From Leucobacter luti (GTDB taxonomy: Bacteria; Actinomycetota; Actinomycetes; Actinomycetales; Microbacteriaceae): DNA of 64,000 nucleotides. This document shows positions 31,608 to 40,013 of the stretch, piece after piece. The stretch lies in NCBI RefSeq assembly GCF_004217175.1, contig NZ_SHKI01000003.1, forward strand, positions 496,697-560,696, in the 5' to 3' direction. Under the pieces are notes generated by a model. It worked only from the letters and a program-made list of their open reading frames with translations, was not told the DNA's origin and did no database searches. Both the position numbers and the translations under genes were made by a program. Position 1 is the stretch's first letter. Each line of letters opens with the position of its first letter.

Positions 31608-32802
31608 GCAGAAGCGCCTGAACGCGCTGCACGCCCTCGAGCAGTGCCGTGTCGGCGAGCGCGTAGCTGAAGCGGAGATAGCCCGACTGTCCGAAGGCCT
31701 CTCCGGGGACCGCCGCCACCTCGGCCTCGGAGAGTATGAGATCGGCCAGTTCGAGCGAGGTGGCCGGAGTGATGCCGCGAATCTCGCGCCCGAGGGCCGC
31801 TGAGACGTCGACGTACGCGTAGAACGCTCCCTCGGGAGTGGGGCAGTGGAAACCGTCGATCTTGTTGAGCTCCTCGACGATCACGCGACGGCGACGATCG
31901 AACGCCCTGCGCATCTCCTCGACGGGCTCCTGGGTGCCGTTCAGCGCCTCGATGACGGCCCGCTGCGCGATATTGTTCACGTTCGAGGTGAGGTGCGACT
32001 GCAGGTTGGCCGCGAGCTTGATGGCTGCGGGCGGGCCGACCATCCAGCCGAGACGCCAGCCGGTCATGGCGTAGCTCTTCGCAACGCCGTTGACGAGGAT
32101 CGTACGATCCCTCAGCGCCGGGACGGCCTCGGCGATCGACACGGCGCGTACGCCGTCGTAGACGAGGTTCTGATAGATCTCGTCCGAGACCACCCAGAGG
32201 CCGTTTCGTTCGGCCCACTCGCCGATCGCCCGCGTCTCCTCAGGCGAGTACACGGCACCGGTGGGATTGGACGGGGAGACGAAGAGCAGCACTCTGGTGC
32301 GCTCGGTGCGGGCAGCCTCGAGCTGCTCCACGGTGACCTTGTACCCCTGGTCGGCGCCCGCGAAGACATCGACGGGAACCCCGTCTGCGAGTTGGATCGC
32401 CTCGGGGTAGGTGGTCCAGTAGGGGGAGGGAACGATGACCTCGTCCCCCGGGTTGAGCAGCACCTGAAACGCCTGGTAGACCGCCTGCTTGCCGCCGTTC
32501 GTGACGATAATCTGCGAGGGCGCCGCGTCCCAGCCCGAATCCCGCGCGGTCTTGGCCGCGATCGCTTCGCGGAGCTCCGGAAGCCCGGTCGCGGGGGTGT
32601 AGCGGAAGTTCCCCGGGTCGTCGAGCGCGGTGCGCGCGGCTTCCACGATGTGGGGAGGGGTCGCGAAGTTCGGCTCGCCTGCGGCGTAGCTGATGACGGG
32701 ACGCCCTGCGGCTTGAAGCTGTTTGGCCTTCGCGTCGACCTTGAGGGTGGCCGATTCGGCGATTCGACTGATCTTCCGGGACAGAGGGAAATTGCTGCTC
32801 AC
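31600..32802 (-). CDS. Class I/II PLP-dependent aminotransferase
   Basis: A 400-residue fold-type I aminotransferase of the aspartate aminotransferase-like group. It shows [11 protein letters not shown], the [11 protein letters not shown] motif, the PLP lysine in [16 protein letters not shown] and the C-terminal arginine in YLRFSYA. The start is a GTG at 32802 preceded by GAGG. A copy of the proposed IclR operator (32866-32878) lies 64 bases upstream, so it probably belongs to the catabolic regulon. It may provide amino-group recycling. The annotation aspC would overstate what can be said. Confidence 0.88.
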   Translation of the reverse strand: MSSNFPLSRKISRIAESATLKVDAKAKQLQAAGRPVISYAAGEPNFATPPHIVEAARTALDDPGNFRYTPATGLPELREAIAAKTARDSGWDAAPSQIIVTNGGKQAVYQAFQVLLNPGDEVIVPSPYWTTYPEAIQLADGVPVDVFAGADQGYKVTVEQLEAARTERTRVLLFVSPSNPTGAVYSPEETRAIGEWAERNGLWVVSDEIYQNLVYDGVRAVSIAEAVPALRDRTILVNGVAKSYAMTGWRLGWMVGPPAAIKLAANLQSHLTSNVNNIAQRAVIEALNGTQEPVEEMRRAFDRRRRVIVEELNKIDGFHCPTPEGAFYAYVDVSAALGREIRGITPATSLELADLILSEAEVAAVPGEAFGQSGYLRFSYALADTALLEGVQRVQALLRA

Positions 32803-32865
32803 ACCTCGATCCTAGGCGACTCCGGGCGCCGAGGATCGGGTTCAGCGCTCCGAAAACACGAAAAT

Positions 32866-32878
32866 GAACCGTTGGATC
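32866..32878. promoter_or_regulatory. Candidate IclR operator (aminotransferase promoter)
   Basis: GAACC-GTT-GGATC, one mismatch from the island-wide palindrome GAACC-N3-GGTTC. It is followed by ACTAA, similar to the ACTTA/ACTTT flank of the other copies. Confidence 0.6.
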
Positions 32879-32897
32879 ACTAATTCACAGGAGAGTC

Positions 32898-33737
32898 TCA
32901 GAAACCGATGCCGATGCTGCTCGCCGAGATGGGATCGTTGAGTCCCTGCACCTCGCGCAATGCTGTGAGCAGACGTGCCACCTTCGTGGCCGCGTCTATC
33001 GCGAGCTGGCCGAGCTGCCGCGCGTTCTCGGGAGTGATGCGGTAGGTCGGCCCGCCGATCCACAGCGCGTACTTCGGCACTTCGTCGATGAGTACCGGCG
33101 CCGCTACGGATGCGGCGTCTCGCTCGAGAGCGCCGTAGAGCCAGGCGTAACCGTGCACGCGAGCGGGTTCGAGCGATTCGATGAACAGGTCGAGCTGATT
33201 CAGGTTGTCCTGCGGGTAATGCGGAAGCAGGAGTGCCCGCACCTCATCGGGATCCCGGTAGGAGAGCAGCGACTTGCCCGTCGAGGTGAGCCAGGGCGGT
33301 TGTATCCGCGGCGTCTGCTTGAGCGTCTGCCCGATGATCGACGGCCCCGCGTTCTGCATGAGCACGACGACGTCGCTGCCCTGGAGCATGTCGAAGCCGG
33401 TGGTCTCGCCAGAGGCCTCGGAGAGATCGGAGAGAATGTCCCGGATGGCGCGAAGCGTGCCCCCCTCGGTGAGCAGGCCGCCCACGATCGAGAGCGCTCC
33501 GATCGAAATGCGCGTGCGCTTGGTGTCCTCGTCGGTGAAGAGGATCCCCTCGTCTTCGAGCGTGCTGATGATGCGGAAGCATGAGGCCTTGGGCACCTCG
33601 GCCAAGCGCGCGAGTTCGCTGAGTCCGATGCCGTTGGGGTAGGTCGAGACGACGCGGAGCACTTTCACGGCGCGGTTGAGCAGACCGTCGCCCTTCTTCT
33701 GGTCTCGATCGCTTGCACGGGGGCTTGAAGTGGCCAT
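32898..33737 (-). CDS. IclR family transcriptional regulator
   Basis: A 279-residue regulator with an N-terminal winged HTH (GLSELARLAEVPKASCFRII) and a C-terminal IclR effector domain (TSTGKSLLSY, and the terminal region with RITPENARQLGQ). It sits between cofD and an aminotransferase gene inside the island. It is the only specific regulator at the centre of the catabolic genes and the obvious reader of the repeated GAACC-N3-GGTTC palindrome. A half-site (GGTTCACTT, 33777-33785) lies about 40 bases upstream. ATG at 33737 was preferred; 33770 would overlap cofD. Confidence 0.85.
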   Translation of the reverse strand: MATSSPRASDRDQKKGDGLLNRAVKVLRVVSTYPNGIGLSELARLAEVPKASCFRIISTLEDEGILFTDEDTKRTRISIGALSIVGGLLTEGGTLRAIRDILSDLSEASGETTGFDMLQGSDVVVLMQNAGPSIIGQTLKQTPRIQPPWLTSTGKSLLSYRDPDEVRALLLPHYPQDNLNQLDLFIESLEPARVHGYAWLYGALERDAASVAAPVLIDEVPKYALWIGGPTYRITPENARQLGQLAIDAATKVARLLTALREVQGLNDPISASSIGIGF

Positions 33738-33744
33738 TTTTGAA

Positions 33745-34839
33745 CTATATCCCAAAATGCGGTAAATCAAGACGTCGGTTCACTTTCGCATCGTCGTGTG
33801 GCTCCGTGTTACGCACCGAGCTGCTCGCGAGAGCGAGCAGGGCCTCTACGATCCGGGCATCCTCTCGACCGCCGGTGAACCTCAGCGGCACGGATCGAGT
33901 CACGATCGTCCTCTCCGATCCGGGCTCGCCGGAACCGCCGGGCTCGCTGTGCTCGCCGGAACCGCCACGCCCGCCGCGCCCGTCCGCTTCACGTCCGAGG
34001 TCGTCGACGGGATCGACGAGCCACCCGTCGAGCAGGCCGCCCGCGCCCCTGGATCCGTAGAAATCGCGCACCCCGAGCGCTGAGCACTCGACTCCCGCTG
34101 CGGCGAGACAGCGATCTGCCCAGCCGCGCACCGGCCTGCCCCCGATGATGGGGGAGACGCCGACGACGGGCGCCCGTGCCCCGGCCACCGCCTCGCGCAC
34201 TCCGGGAACCTCGAATATCGGCGTGATCGACACGATGGGGTTGGACGGCGCGACGACGACGAGGTCGGCCTCCTCGATCGCCGCGATCACGCCCGGTGCC
34301 GGTTGCGCGGCGGCGGCTCGCGGATACTCGAAGCGCTCCGGAACGGGCTCCGCCCGGAGGCGTACCCACCACTCCTGAAACGAGAGCGGCCCGTTCGGAA
34401 CCCGCACGATGGTGGGTGAGTCGTCGTCGGTGACCGGAAGCACCCGGGCCGAGATGCCGAAGTCGTCGAGGAAGCGCTGGGTCACCCGGCTGAGAGGCAT
34501 GCCAGAGGCGAGCAGCTCGGTGCGGATGAGACTGTGGCCGAGATCGAGGTCGCCGAGGTGGAACCACGCCGTATCGGGGAGATGGTGCTCGATCTGCTTC
34601 GCGATCCGCGCGGAATCCCCAGCCCTGCCCCACCCTCGCTCGGTGTCGCCGAGGTCGCCGAGGTGATAGGTCACCGAATCGATATCGGGTGAGATGCGAA
34701 CCCCGAGATGGGTGAAGTCGTCTCCCACGTTCACGATCGCGGTGAGCCGGAGAGAAGGATCAGCGGTGCGGCGCCAGGCGTCTAGTGCGCGAGCGCATCG
34801 GGCCCCGCCGACCCCGCCTGAGAGCAGCACGATTCTCAT
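33745..34839 (-). CDS. cofD: 2-phospho-L-lactate (phosphoenolpyruvate) transferase CofD
   Basis: Transfers the phospholactyl-type moiety from the LPPG/EPPG nucleotide to the deazaflavin Fo, giving F420-0 or dehydro-F420-0. The 364-residue protein begins with the nucleotide-binding loop MRIVLLSGGVGGARCARAL and shows NVGDDFTHLGVRISPDIDS and DLDLGHSLIRTELL. The C-terminus carries an unusual Gly/Ser/Glu-rich stretch (about residues 285-315) before a final tail. ATG overlaps the stop of the upstream ABC ATPase (ATGA). It is the fourth gene of the importer operon, and the iclR gene follows eight bases later. Confidence 0.93.
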   Translation of the reverse strand: MRIVLLSGGVGGARCARALDAWRRTADPSLRLTAIVNVGDDFTHLGVRISPDIDSVTYHLGDLGDTERGWGRAGDSARIAKQIEHHLPDTAWFHLGDLDLGHSLIRTELLASGMPLSRVTQRFLDDFGISARVLPVTDDDSPTIVRVPNGPLSFQEWWVRLRAEPVPERFEYPRAAAAQPAPGVIAAIEEADLVVVAPSNPIVSITPIFEVPGVREAVAGARAPVVGVSPIIGGRPVRGWADRCLAAAGVECSALGVRDFYGSRGAGGLLDGWLVDPVDDLGREADGRGGRGGSGEHSEPGGSGEPGSERTIVTRSVPLRFTGGREDARIVEALLALASSSVRNTEPHDDAKVNRRLDLPHFGI

Positions 34840-35753
34840 CGGCCCGCCTCCAGGCGAGACGCGGCGCCACCGGCGCCGCGGTACTCGAGCACCCACGAGG
34901 CGGGGGCGTCGCCGAAAGGAGCGAAGGGCACGCCCTCCCCGTGCCCGCCCGCCCAGGCGAGGGCATCGGCAGAGGGGGCCGCGTCGGGGTAGCGGAGCGA
35001 GAATGAGAGCCCTCCGTCGGATCGCTCCGTCGCGTCGACGGCCACATCGAGGTGCCGCATGATCGATTCCCTGGTCAGGGTCTCCCCGGTGGTTCCGACT
35101 TCGCGCACCGTCCCGTTCTCGAGAAACGCGATATGGGTGGCGACGTAGCTCGCGATATCGAGGTTGTGCAGGCTCGCGACGAATGCGGTGCCGTCTGATG
35201 CCAGCTCCTTGATCAGCAGCGCGATGTCGCGGATCGCCGAGAGGTCGAGGTGATTCGTCGGCTCGTCGAGAATGAGCAGGCGGGAGCCCTGTGCGAGTGC
35301 GCGAGCGATCCGCGCCCGCTGGCGCTGCCCTCCGGAGAGCTGGGGGAGCGGAACGGCGATGAGCTGCTCGAGACCGCAGCGCTCGATGGCGGATCTCACC
35401 GAGTCGATGTCGCTGCGGGTGAACGACTGCAGCAGACCGCGGAAGGGTACCCGGCCGAGCCGCACGTACTCGAAGACGGTGAGCGGAGGCGTCGTGCCCG
35501 CCTCCTGGGGCACGATGGCGACGAGCTTCGCCCACTCGGCGCGGGAATGCGCGGCGAGCGGCCTGCCGTTCCAGCTCACTCGCCCGCTGTCAGGGGCGAG
35601 ATATCCGGAGAGCACGCGCAGCAGCGTGCTCTTCCCGGAGCCGTTGCGCCCGAGCAGGCCGAGTACTTCACCGGGTTGCACCTCGAGCGCCGGAGCATCG
35701 AGCGCGAATCCGCGATCGCGAGCAAGACGCAGGCGTGTGGTGGTGAGTGTCAT
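34836..35753 (-). CDS. ABC importer ATP-binding protein (FecE/BtuD type), putative F420-precursor transporter
   Basis: A 305-residue ATPase with Walker A (GLLGRNGSGKSTLL), signature (LSGGQRQRARIARALA) and Walker B (LLILDEPTNHLD). After the ATPase core it has about 50 extra C-terminal residues. It is coupled by ATGA overlaps to the permease upstream and cofD downstream. A FecBCDE-like transporter fused in operon with cofD matches the group proposed in TIGRFAM annotation to import F420-0 or related deazaflavins; that substrate is an inference from context. Confidence 0.88.
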   Translation of the reverse strand: MTLTTTRLRLARDRGFALDAPALEVQPGEVLGLLGRNGSGKSTLLRVLSGYLAPDSGRVSWNGRPLAAHSRAEWAKLVAIVPQEAGTTPPLTVFEYVRLGRVPFRGLLQSFTRSDIDSVRSAIERCGLEQLIAVPLPQLSGGQRQRARIARALAQGSRLLILDEPTNHLDLSAIRDIALLIKELASDGTAFVASLHNLDIASYVATHIAFLENGTVREVGTTGETLTRESIMRHLDVAVDATERSDGGLSFSLRYPDAAPSADALAWAGGHGEGVPFAPFGDAPASWVLEYRGAGGAASRLEAGR

Positions 35754-36823
35754 GCGCCGACCTCCCGTTTCCGAAGCATGATCACGGCAAAGACTACGGC
35801 ACCGAGGATGGAGGTGGTGATGCCGACCGGCAGCTCCTGGGGCGCGACCACGGTGCGGGAGAAGGTGTCGGCGAGTACGAGCAGGAGCGCGCCGGCGATC
35901 GCCGAGAGCACGAGCAGACTGCGCTGCGAGAGGCGCAGGATGCTGCGCACGATGTGCGGGACGATGAGACCGACGAACCCGATGGCTCCCGAGACCGAGA
36001 CCATGCCGGCCGCGAGCAGCGAGGCGGCGATAAGCACGCCGGCTCGCACGCGCCGAACGTCGAGACCGAGAGAGTGGATCTCCTCATCGCCGAGGAGCAG
36101 TATGTCGAGCAGCCGGGCGACGATCACGAGCGCGCCGCCGAAGATCAGGAGGGATCCCGATGCGACTCCGGCGCTCTCCCAGGTGACGCTGCTCAGCGAT
36201 CCGAGCAGCCAGTGCAGTACCTGGCGGTAGCTGTCGCTATCGCGGGACTGGAAGATGGTGAGCGACGTGAAGGCGCTGAAGAGGGCCGTCACGGCCACTC
36301 CGGCGAGAATCACGCGGGTGGCTTGCGCGTCGCCCCGCATCCTCCCGAGCACGAGCGTCGCGGTGAGCGCGAGCAGGCCGCCCGCGAAGGCTGCGAAGGG
36401 GAGCGCCACTGCGAGCCCGCTGAGGATCACGCAGACCGCGCCGAAGGATGCTCCCGAGGAGATGCCGAGCAGATACGGTTCGGCGAGCGGGTTGCGCAGC
36501 GCAGTCTGCATCGCGACGCCCGCCATGGCGAGCCCGGCTCCGACGAGTGCTGCGGTGAGCACTCGCGGAATGCGCACCTGGAGCAGAATCGTCTCCTCCG
36601 GCCCCCAGTCGGCGATCGGCGTCGACATCGCCGAGGGGAGTGCGCTCATCGGGATCCGCACGGCCCCGAGGAGCGTGCCCAGTGCGAGTGCGCCGAGCAG
36701 GAGGATGACGAGGATCGCGCCGAGCAGGAGCGCACTGCGGGTCGAGGCGGCTGCGGAAGCTGCGGAGCCCGCTCGTTCGCCCGTCATCGCGCCGGGTGCG
36801 CGCGCTGCTCGGTGGATCGTCAT
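35750..36823 (-). CDS. ABC importer permease (FecD/BtuC type), putative F420-precursor transporter
   Basis: A 357-residue FecCD-family permease with about ten hydrophobic segments. Conserved motifs are RIPRVLTAALVGAGLAMAG, QTALRNPLAEPYLLGIS and the ATPase-contact region GFVGLIVPHIVR. The ATG at 36823 overlaps the substrate-binding gene's TGA; a second ATG at 36787 would also work. It forms a single transporter with the genes on either side. Confidence 0.9.
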   Translation of the reverse strand: MTIHRAARAPGAMTGERAGSAASAAASTRSALLLGAILVILLLGALALGTLLGAVRIPMSALPSAMSTPIADWGPEETILLQVRIPRVLTAALVGAGLAMAGVAMQTALRNPLAEPYLLGISSGASFGAVCVILSGLAVALPFAAFAGGLLALTATLVLGRMRGDAQATRVILAGVAVTALFSAFTSLTIFQSRDSDSYRQVLHWLLGSLSSVTWESAGVASGSLLIFGGALVIVARLLDILLLGDEEIHSLGLDVRRVRAGVLIAASLLAAGMVSVSGAIGFVGLIVPHIVRSILRLSQRSLLVLSAIAGALLLVLADTFSRTVVAPQELPVGITTSILGAVVFAVIMLRKREVGA

Positions 36824-37821
36824 CCGCGTCGCGCGATCTCGATTGCGCCCGAGGCGATCGTCTCCACGGCGTCGACGTTGCGCACGCCGGCCTCCGTCGT
36901 CGCGAAGTCGACCGAGATGTAGTTTCCCGCTCGCACCGCCCGCATGCTCTGCGCAGCCGGATGCGCTTCGATGCGCTGGCGCTTCGCGTCGGCGCTGTTC
37001 CAGGGGCTGTTGACGAGAACGATGACATCGGGATCGCTCGAGACGAAGGCCTCCCACGACATGCTCAGCCAGCTCTCCGCCTGATCGCCTGCTGCGTTGT
37101 CGAGGCCCGCTGCCTCCATGATCATGTTGGGTGCTCCCGTGCCCCCGCCCACGAAGGGGGTGTCCTCACCAGAGCTGTACCAGAGGGCGGTGATCGGCTC
37201 GGCGACGCGCTCGAGCCCCTTCAGCTGCTCGCGCTGCTCGGCGATGAGCGATTCCGCGCGCTCGGGAACCTCGAAGATGTCGCCGATCTCGGCGTACATC
37301 TCGAAGACATCGTCGAAGGTCATCGCCGCCTGCGTCTCCTCTCCGAAATCGCAGGCAGCGGGTGAGATGTAGCTGCGAATGCCCAGTTGCTCGAGCTGGT
37401 CGCGGGTTCCCGGGCCCTCGGCCGAGAGGTTGGACGCCCAGCCTGCGAAGACGAAGTCGGGCTGGACGCTGAGCAGCAGCTCGCGACCGGGAACCTGCTC
37501 GGAGAGCTCGGTGACGGACCACCCTGCGGGAGCGAGCGATTCGGGCACCGTTCCGTCGAGGAACGCCGAGCCGACGATGCGATCCTCGAGGCCGAGTGCG
37601 AGAAGCAGCTCGAGCGGAGTCGACTTGATCGTCACGACTCGCTCGGGCGTCGGATCGGTCTCGAGGGTCGTGCCGCAGTTCTCCAGCGAACTCGCGGCCT
37701 CGGAATCGCTCTGCCCTGCGGGCTCGCCGGGCGCCGCTGCCCCGGAGCAGCCGCCGAGGGCGGCGGCGGAGACCAGCGCGAAGAACAATCCAAAACCGAA
37801 CCGATGGTTTACTTTTTTCAA
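36820..37821 (-). CDS. ABC importer substrate-binding lipoprotein (FecB/BtuF type), putative F420-precursor binding
   Basis: A 333-residue periplasmic-binding-type lipoprotein. The signal peptide MKKVNHRFGFGLFFALVSA ends in a lipobox with LGGC, followed by a Ser/Glu linker and a BtuF-like fold (RVVTIKSTPLELLLALGLED). It opens a minus-strand operon with permease, ATPase, cofD and possibly iclR. Context with cofD, cofE, cofC and F420-type enzymes suggests a deazaflavin (Fo or F420-0) ligand rather than a siderophore; binding is untested. Confidence 0.87.
   Translation of the reverse strand: MKKVNHRFGFGLFFALVSAAALGGCSGAAAPGEPAGQSDSEAASSLENCGTTLETDPTPERVVTIKSTPLELLLALGLEDRIVGSAFLDGTVPESLAPAGWSVTELSEQVPGRELLLSVQPDFVFAGWASNLSAEGPGTRDQLEQLGIRSYISPAACDFGEETQAAMTFDDVFEMYAEIGDIFEVPERAESLIAEQREQLKGLERVAEPITALWYSSGEDTPFVGGGTGAPNMIMEAAGLDNAAGDQAESWLSMSWEAFVSSDPDVIVLVNSPWNSADAKRQRIEAHPAAQSMRAVRAGNYISVDFATTEAGVRNVDAVETIASGAIEIARRG
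37798..37810. promoter_or_regulatory. Candidate IclR operator, inside start of importer gene
   Basis: GAACC-GAT-GGTTT, one mismatch from the palindrome consensus, followed by ACTTT. It covers codons 4-8 of the substrate-binding gene, so it is either a downstream repression site or a chance match. Confidence 0.45.
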
Positions 37822-37992
37822 ACCGTGCCGCCAATCACCAACTAAAACGATTATTCATTGATTATTCAGCAGTGTAGCGAGGCAGTCAACCCCCTGATGC
37901 TCGGCGAAATATGCCCGCAAGACGGATGCAGTCAGGAGCTGCCTCGAAAATGGCCCTTCGGTTTATTTTCAAATTGGACTTGATTTTTTTCC

Positions 37993-38005
37993 GAACCACG
38001 GGTTC
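37993..38005. promoter_or_regulatory. Candidate IclR operator between the two divergent arms
   Basis: A perfect GAACC-ACG-GGTTC palindrome followed by ACTTATG, in the 229-base gap between the importer operon and the catabolic operon, 46 bases before the first catabolic gene. Confidence 0.7.
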
Positions 38006-38050
38006 ACTTATGCGTATACCCACTCGCATCGAGAGCAATAGGAGTAGTAC

Positions 38051-38629
38051 ATGGAGCTGCAGGTTCGCAAAATCGTTCGCCACGTCGAGGAGCTTCGCGA
38101 GGAGAACGGGATCGCGCTCGAGCGGCCTCATCGCGTTGCGTACGTGGCTGCCATCATCAAGAATCCGTTCGGCACGAACGGCTACGTCGAAGACCTGGTC
38201 TCGATCGCCGACGAACTCGGAGAGAAGATCGGCGAACTCGTCGGCCCGGCGTGCGTCGAGCTGCTCGACGATGAGGTGGAGGTGTTCGGCAAGGCCGCGC
38301 TCGTCGGCATCGCGGGCGAGACCGAGCACGGCTCGGCGCTGATCCACAATCTGCGCTTCGGCAATGTCTTCAGGCAGGCGGCCCAGGGCACCGAGCTGCT
38401 GCCCGCAGCCGAGAAGACCGGGCTCATCGCGACCCCCATCGACGTGCCGCTCAAGCACAAGACCGACGCGAAGACCCGATCGCATCATCAGAGCTTCACC
38501 CTGAGGATCGAGGACGCGCCGAGGCCCGACGAGATCGTGATCGCGTGCGTCGCCGGAAACCAGGGCCGCCCGCTCCAGCGTCTGGCGACCTTCGGCGCCG
38601 AGGCGCCGGTGGAGATCGGACAGCAGTGA
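38051..38629 (+). CDS. AA_synth (amino acid synthesis, DUF1185) family protein
   Basis: A 192-residue cytosolic protein resembling the Pfam amino acid synthesis family (PF06684), whose biochemical role is not established. Visible features are KNPFGTNGYVEDL, the HGSALIHNLRFG segment and HKTDAKTRSHH. It is the first gene of the catabolic operon, 46 bases behind the perfect operator, with AGGAG before the ATG. Its leading position suggests a real step in the pathway, perhaps ring or tautomer chemistry, but this is speculation. Confidence 0.7.
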   Translation: MELQVRKIVRHVEELREENGIALERPHRVAYVAAIIKNPFGTNGYVEDLVSIADELGEKIGELVGPACVELLDDEVEVFGKAALVGIAGETEHGSALIHNLRFGNVFRQAAQGTELLPAAEKTGLIATPIDVPLKHKTDAKTRSHHQSFTLRIEDAPRPDEIVIACVAGNQGRPLQRLATFGAEAPVEIGQQ

Positions 38630-38669
38630 TGCCCGCGAAGCAGCGGCGACAGAACGAGAGGACAGAGGC

Positions 38670-40013
38670 GTGAACGCAGCAGCGTGGAGCAAGGACGAGG
38701 TCGTCGAGGCGGATCGCGAGTACGTGATCCACTCCTGGTCGAAGCAGGGCGGGCTGAACCCCCGGGCGATCGCCGGTGCTCAGGGATCGTGGTTCTGGGA
38801 CTACGACGGCAACAGGTTCCTCGACTTCCAATCGCAGTTGGTGAACAGCAATCTCGGTCATCAGCACCCGAAACTCGTCGCGGCGATCCAGGAGCAGGCG
38901 GGAAAGCTCTGCTACATCGGCCCGAACTTCGCGGAGGAGTCGCGTGCGCGCCTCGCCCAGAAGCTCGCCGAGATCACCCCGGGCGACCTCAAGATGAGCT
39001 TCTTCACCACCGGAGGCGCGGCGGCGAACGAGAACGCGCTGCGTCTCGCCCGTCACGTCACCGGCCGCAGCAAGGTCGTCGCGCGCTACCGCTCCTACCA
39101 CGGAGCGACGGCCGGTGCGATCTCCGTGACCGGCGACCCCCGCCGCTGGCACGCCGAGCCGGGAATCTCGGGCGTCGTGCGCATGCTCGACCCCTATTCC
39201 TACCGCTACCCGGATCGGGGCGAGGGTTCGGCCGTCTACGAGGGCGGGCCGCATCTCGAGGAGATTCTGCAGTACGAGGATCCCTACAGCGTCGCGGCGG
39301 TGATCCTCGAGCCCGTCACCGGCACCAACGGACTCATCTATCCCGGGGAGAACTATCTCCGATCCATTCGCGAGGTGTGCGACAAGTACGGGATCATTCT
39401 CATCTTCGACGAGGTGATGGCAGGCTTCGGTCGTACGGGAGAACTCTTCGCCTGCAACCACTGGGGAGTCGTGCCCGACATCCTGATCACGGCGAAGGGC
39501 CTGAACTCCGGGTACGTGCCGCTCGGCGCGATGACCGTGTCGGCGAAGATCTCGGAGTGGCTGCAGAACAACAAGTTCTGGGGCGGCCTCACCTATGCGG
39601 GCCATCCCCTCGCATGCGCCTCGGCCCTCGCCTCGCTGCAGATCATGGAGGACGAGGATATCGTGGCGAACTCGAAGCGCCAGGGCGAACGTCTCGGCGC
39701 GGGGCTCGCCGAGCTCGCGACCCGGCACGAGTCGATCGGAGACATTCGCGGGCGCGGTCTGTTCTACGGCCTCGAGCTGGTGCGCAATCGTGAGACGCGC
39801 GAGCCGCTCGTGCCCTTCAACGCGGTCGGCGAGGCCGCGGCGCCGATGCAGCGGGTCGTGAAGGCGGGAATGCAGAAGGGGCTCTACCTCTCCGCGAACT
39901 TCAACGTCATGCGCCTCACCCCTCCGCTCGTCATCAAGGACGACGAGATCGATTTCGCTCTCGAGGTGCTCGACGAGGTGCTCACGCTCGCGGATGAGGA
40001 CGTGACGTCATGA
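38670..40013 (+). CDS. Class III aminotransferase (omega-amino acid:pyruvate type)
   Basis: A 447-residue fold-type I PLP enzyme of the omega-aminotransferase group. It shows TTGGAAANENALRLAR, the YHGAT motif, DEVMAGFGRTG and the PLP lysine in ITAKGLNSGYVPLGA. Family members move the terminal amino group of beta-alanine, 3-aminoisobutyrate or GABA to pyruvate or 2-oxoglutarate. In this operon the beta-alanine-type product of HydA plus the amidohydrolase is the natural substrate. GTG start at 38670 with GAGAGGA upstream; its stop overlaps the hydA start. Confidence 0.9.
   Translation: MNAAAWSKDEVVEADREYVIHSWSKQGGLNPRAIAGAQGSWFWDYDGNRFLDFQSQLVNSNLGHQHPKLVAAIQEQAGKLCYIGPNFAEESRARLAQKLAEITPGDLKMSFFTTGGAAANENALRLARHVTGRSKVVARYRSYHGATAGAISVTGDPRRWHAEPGISGVVRMLDPYSYRYPDRGEGSAVYEGGPHLEEILQYEDPYSVAAVILEPVTGTNGLIYPGENYLRSIREVCDKYGIILIFDEVMAGFGRTGELFACNHWGVVPDILITAKGLNSGYVPLGAMTVSAKISEWLQNNKFWGGLTYAGHPLACASALASLQIMEDEDIVANSKRQGERLGAGLAELATRHESIGDIRGRGLFYGLELVRNRETREPLVPFNAVGEAAAPMQRVVKAGMQKGLYLSANFNVMRLTPPLVIKDDEIDFALEVLDEVLTLADEDVTS

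Noticed and set aside
36820..37821. Siderophore or vitamin B12 uptake system
   Set aside because: The fold would allow it, but the operon with cofD and the F420 gene set makes a deazaflavin ligand more likely; kept only as an alternative.
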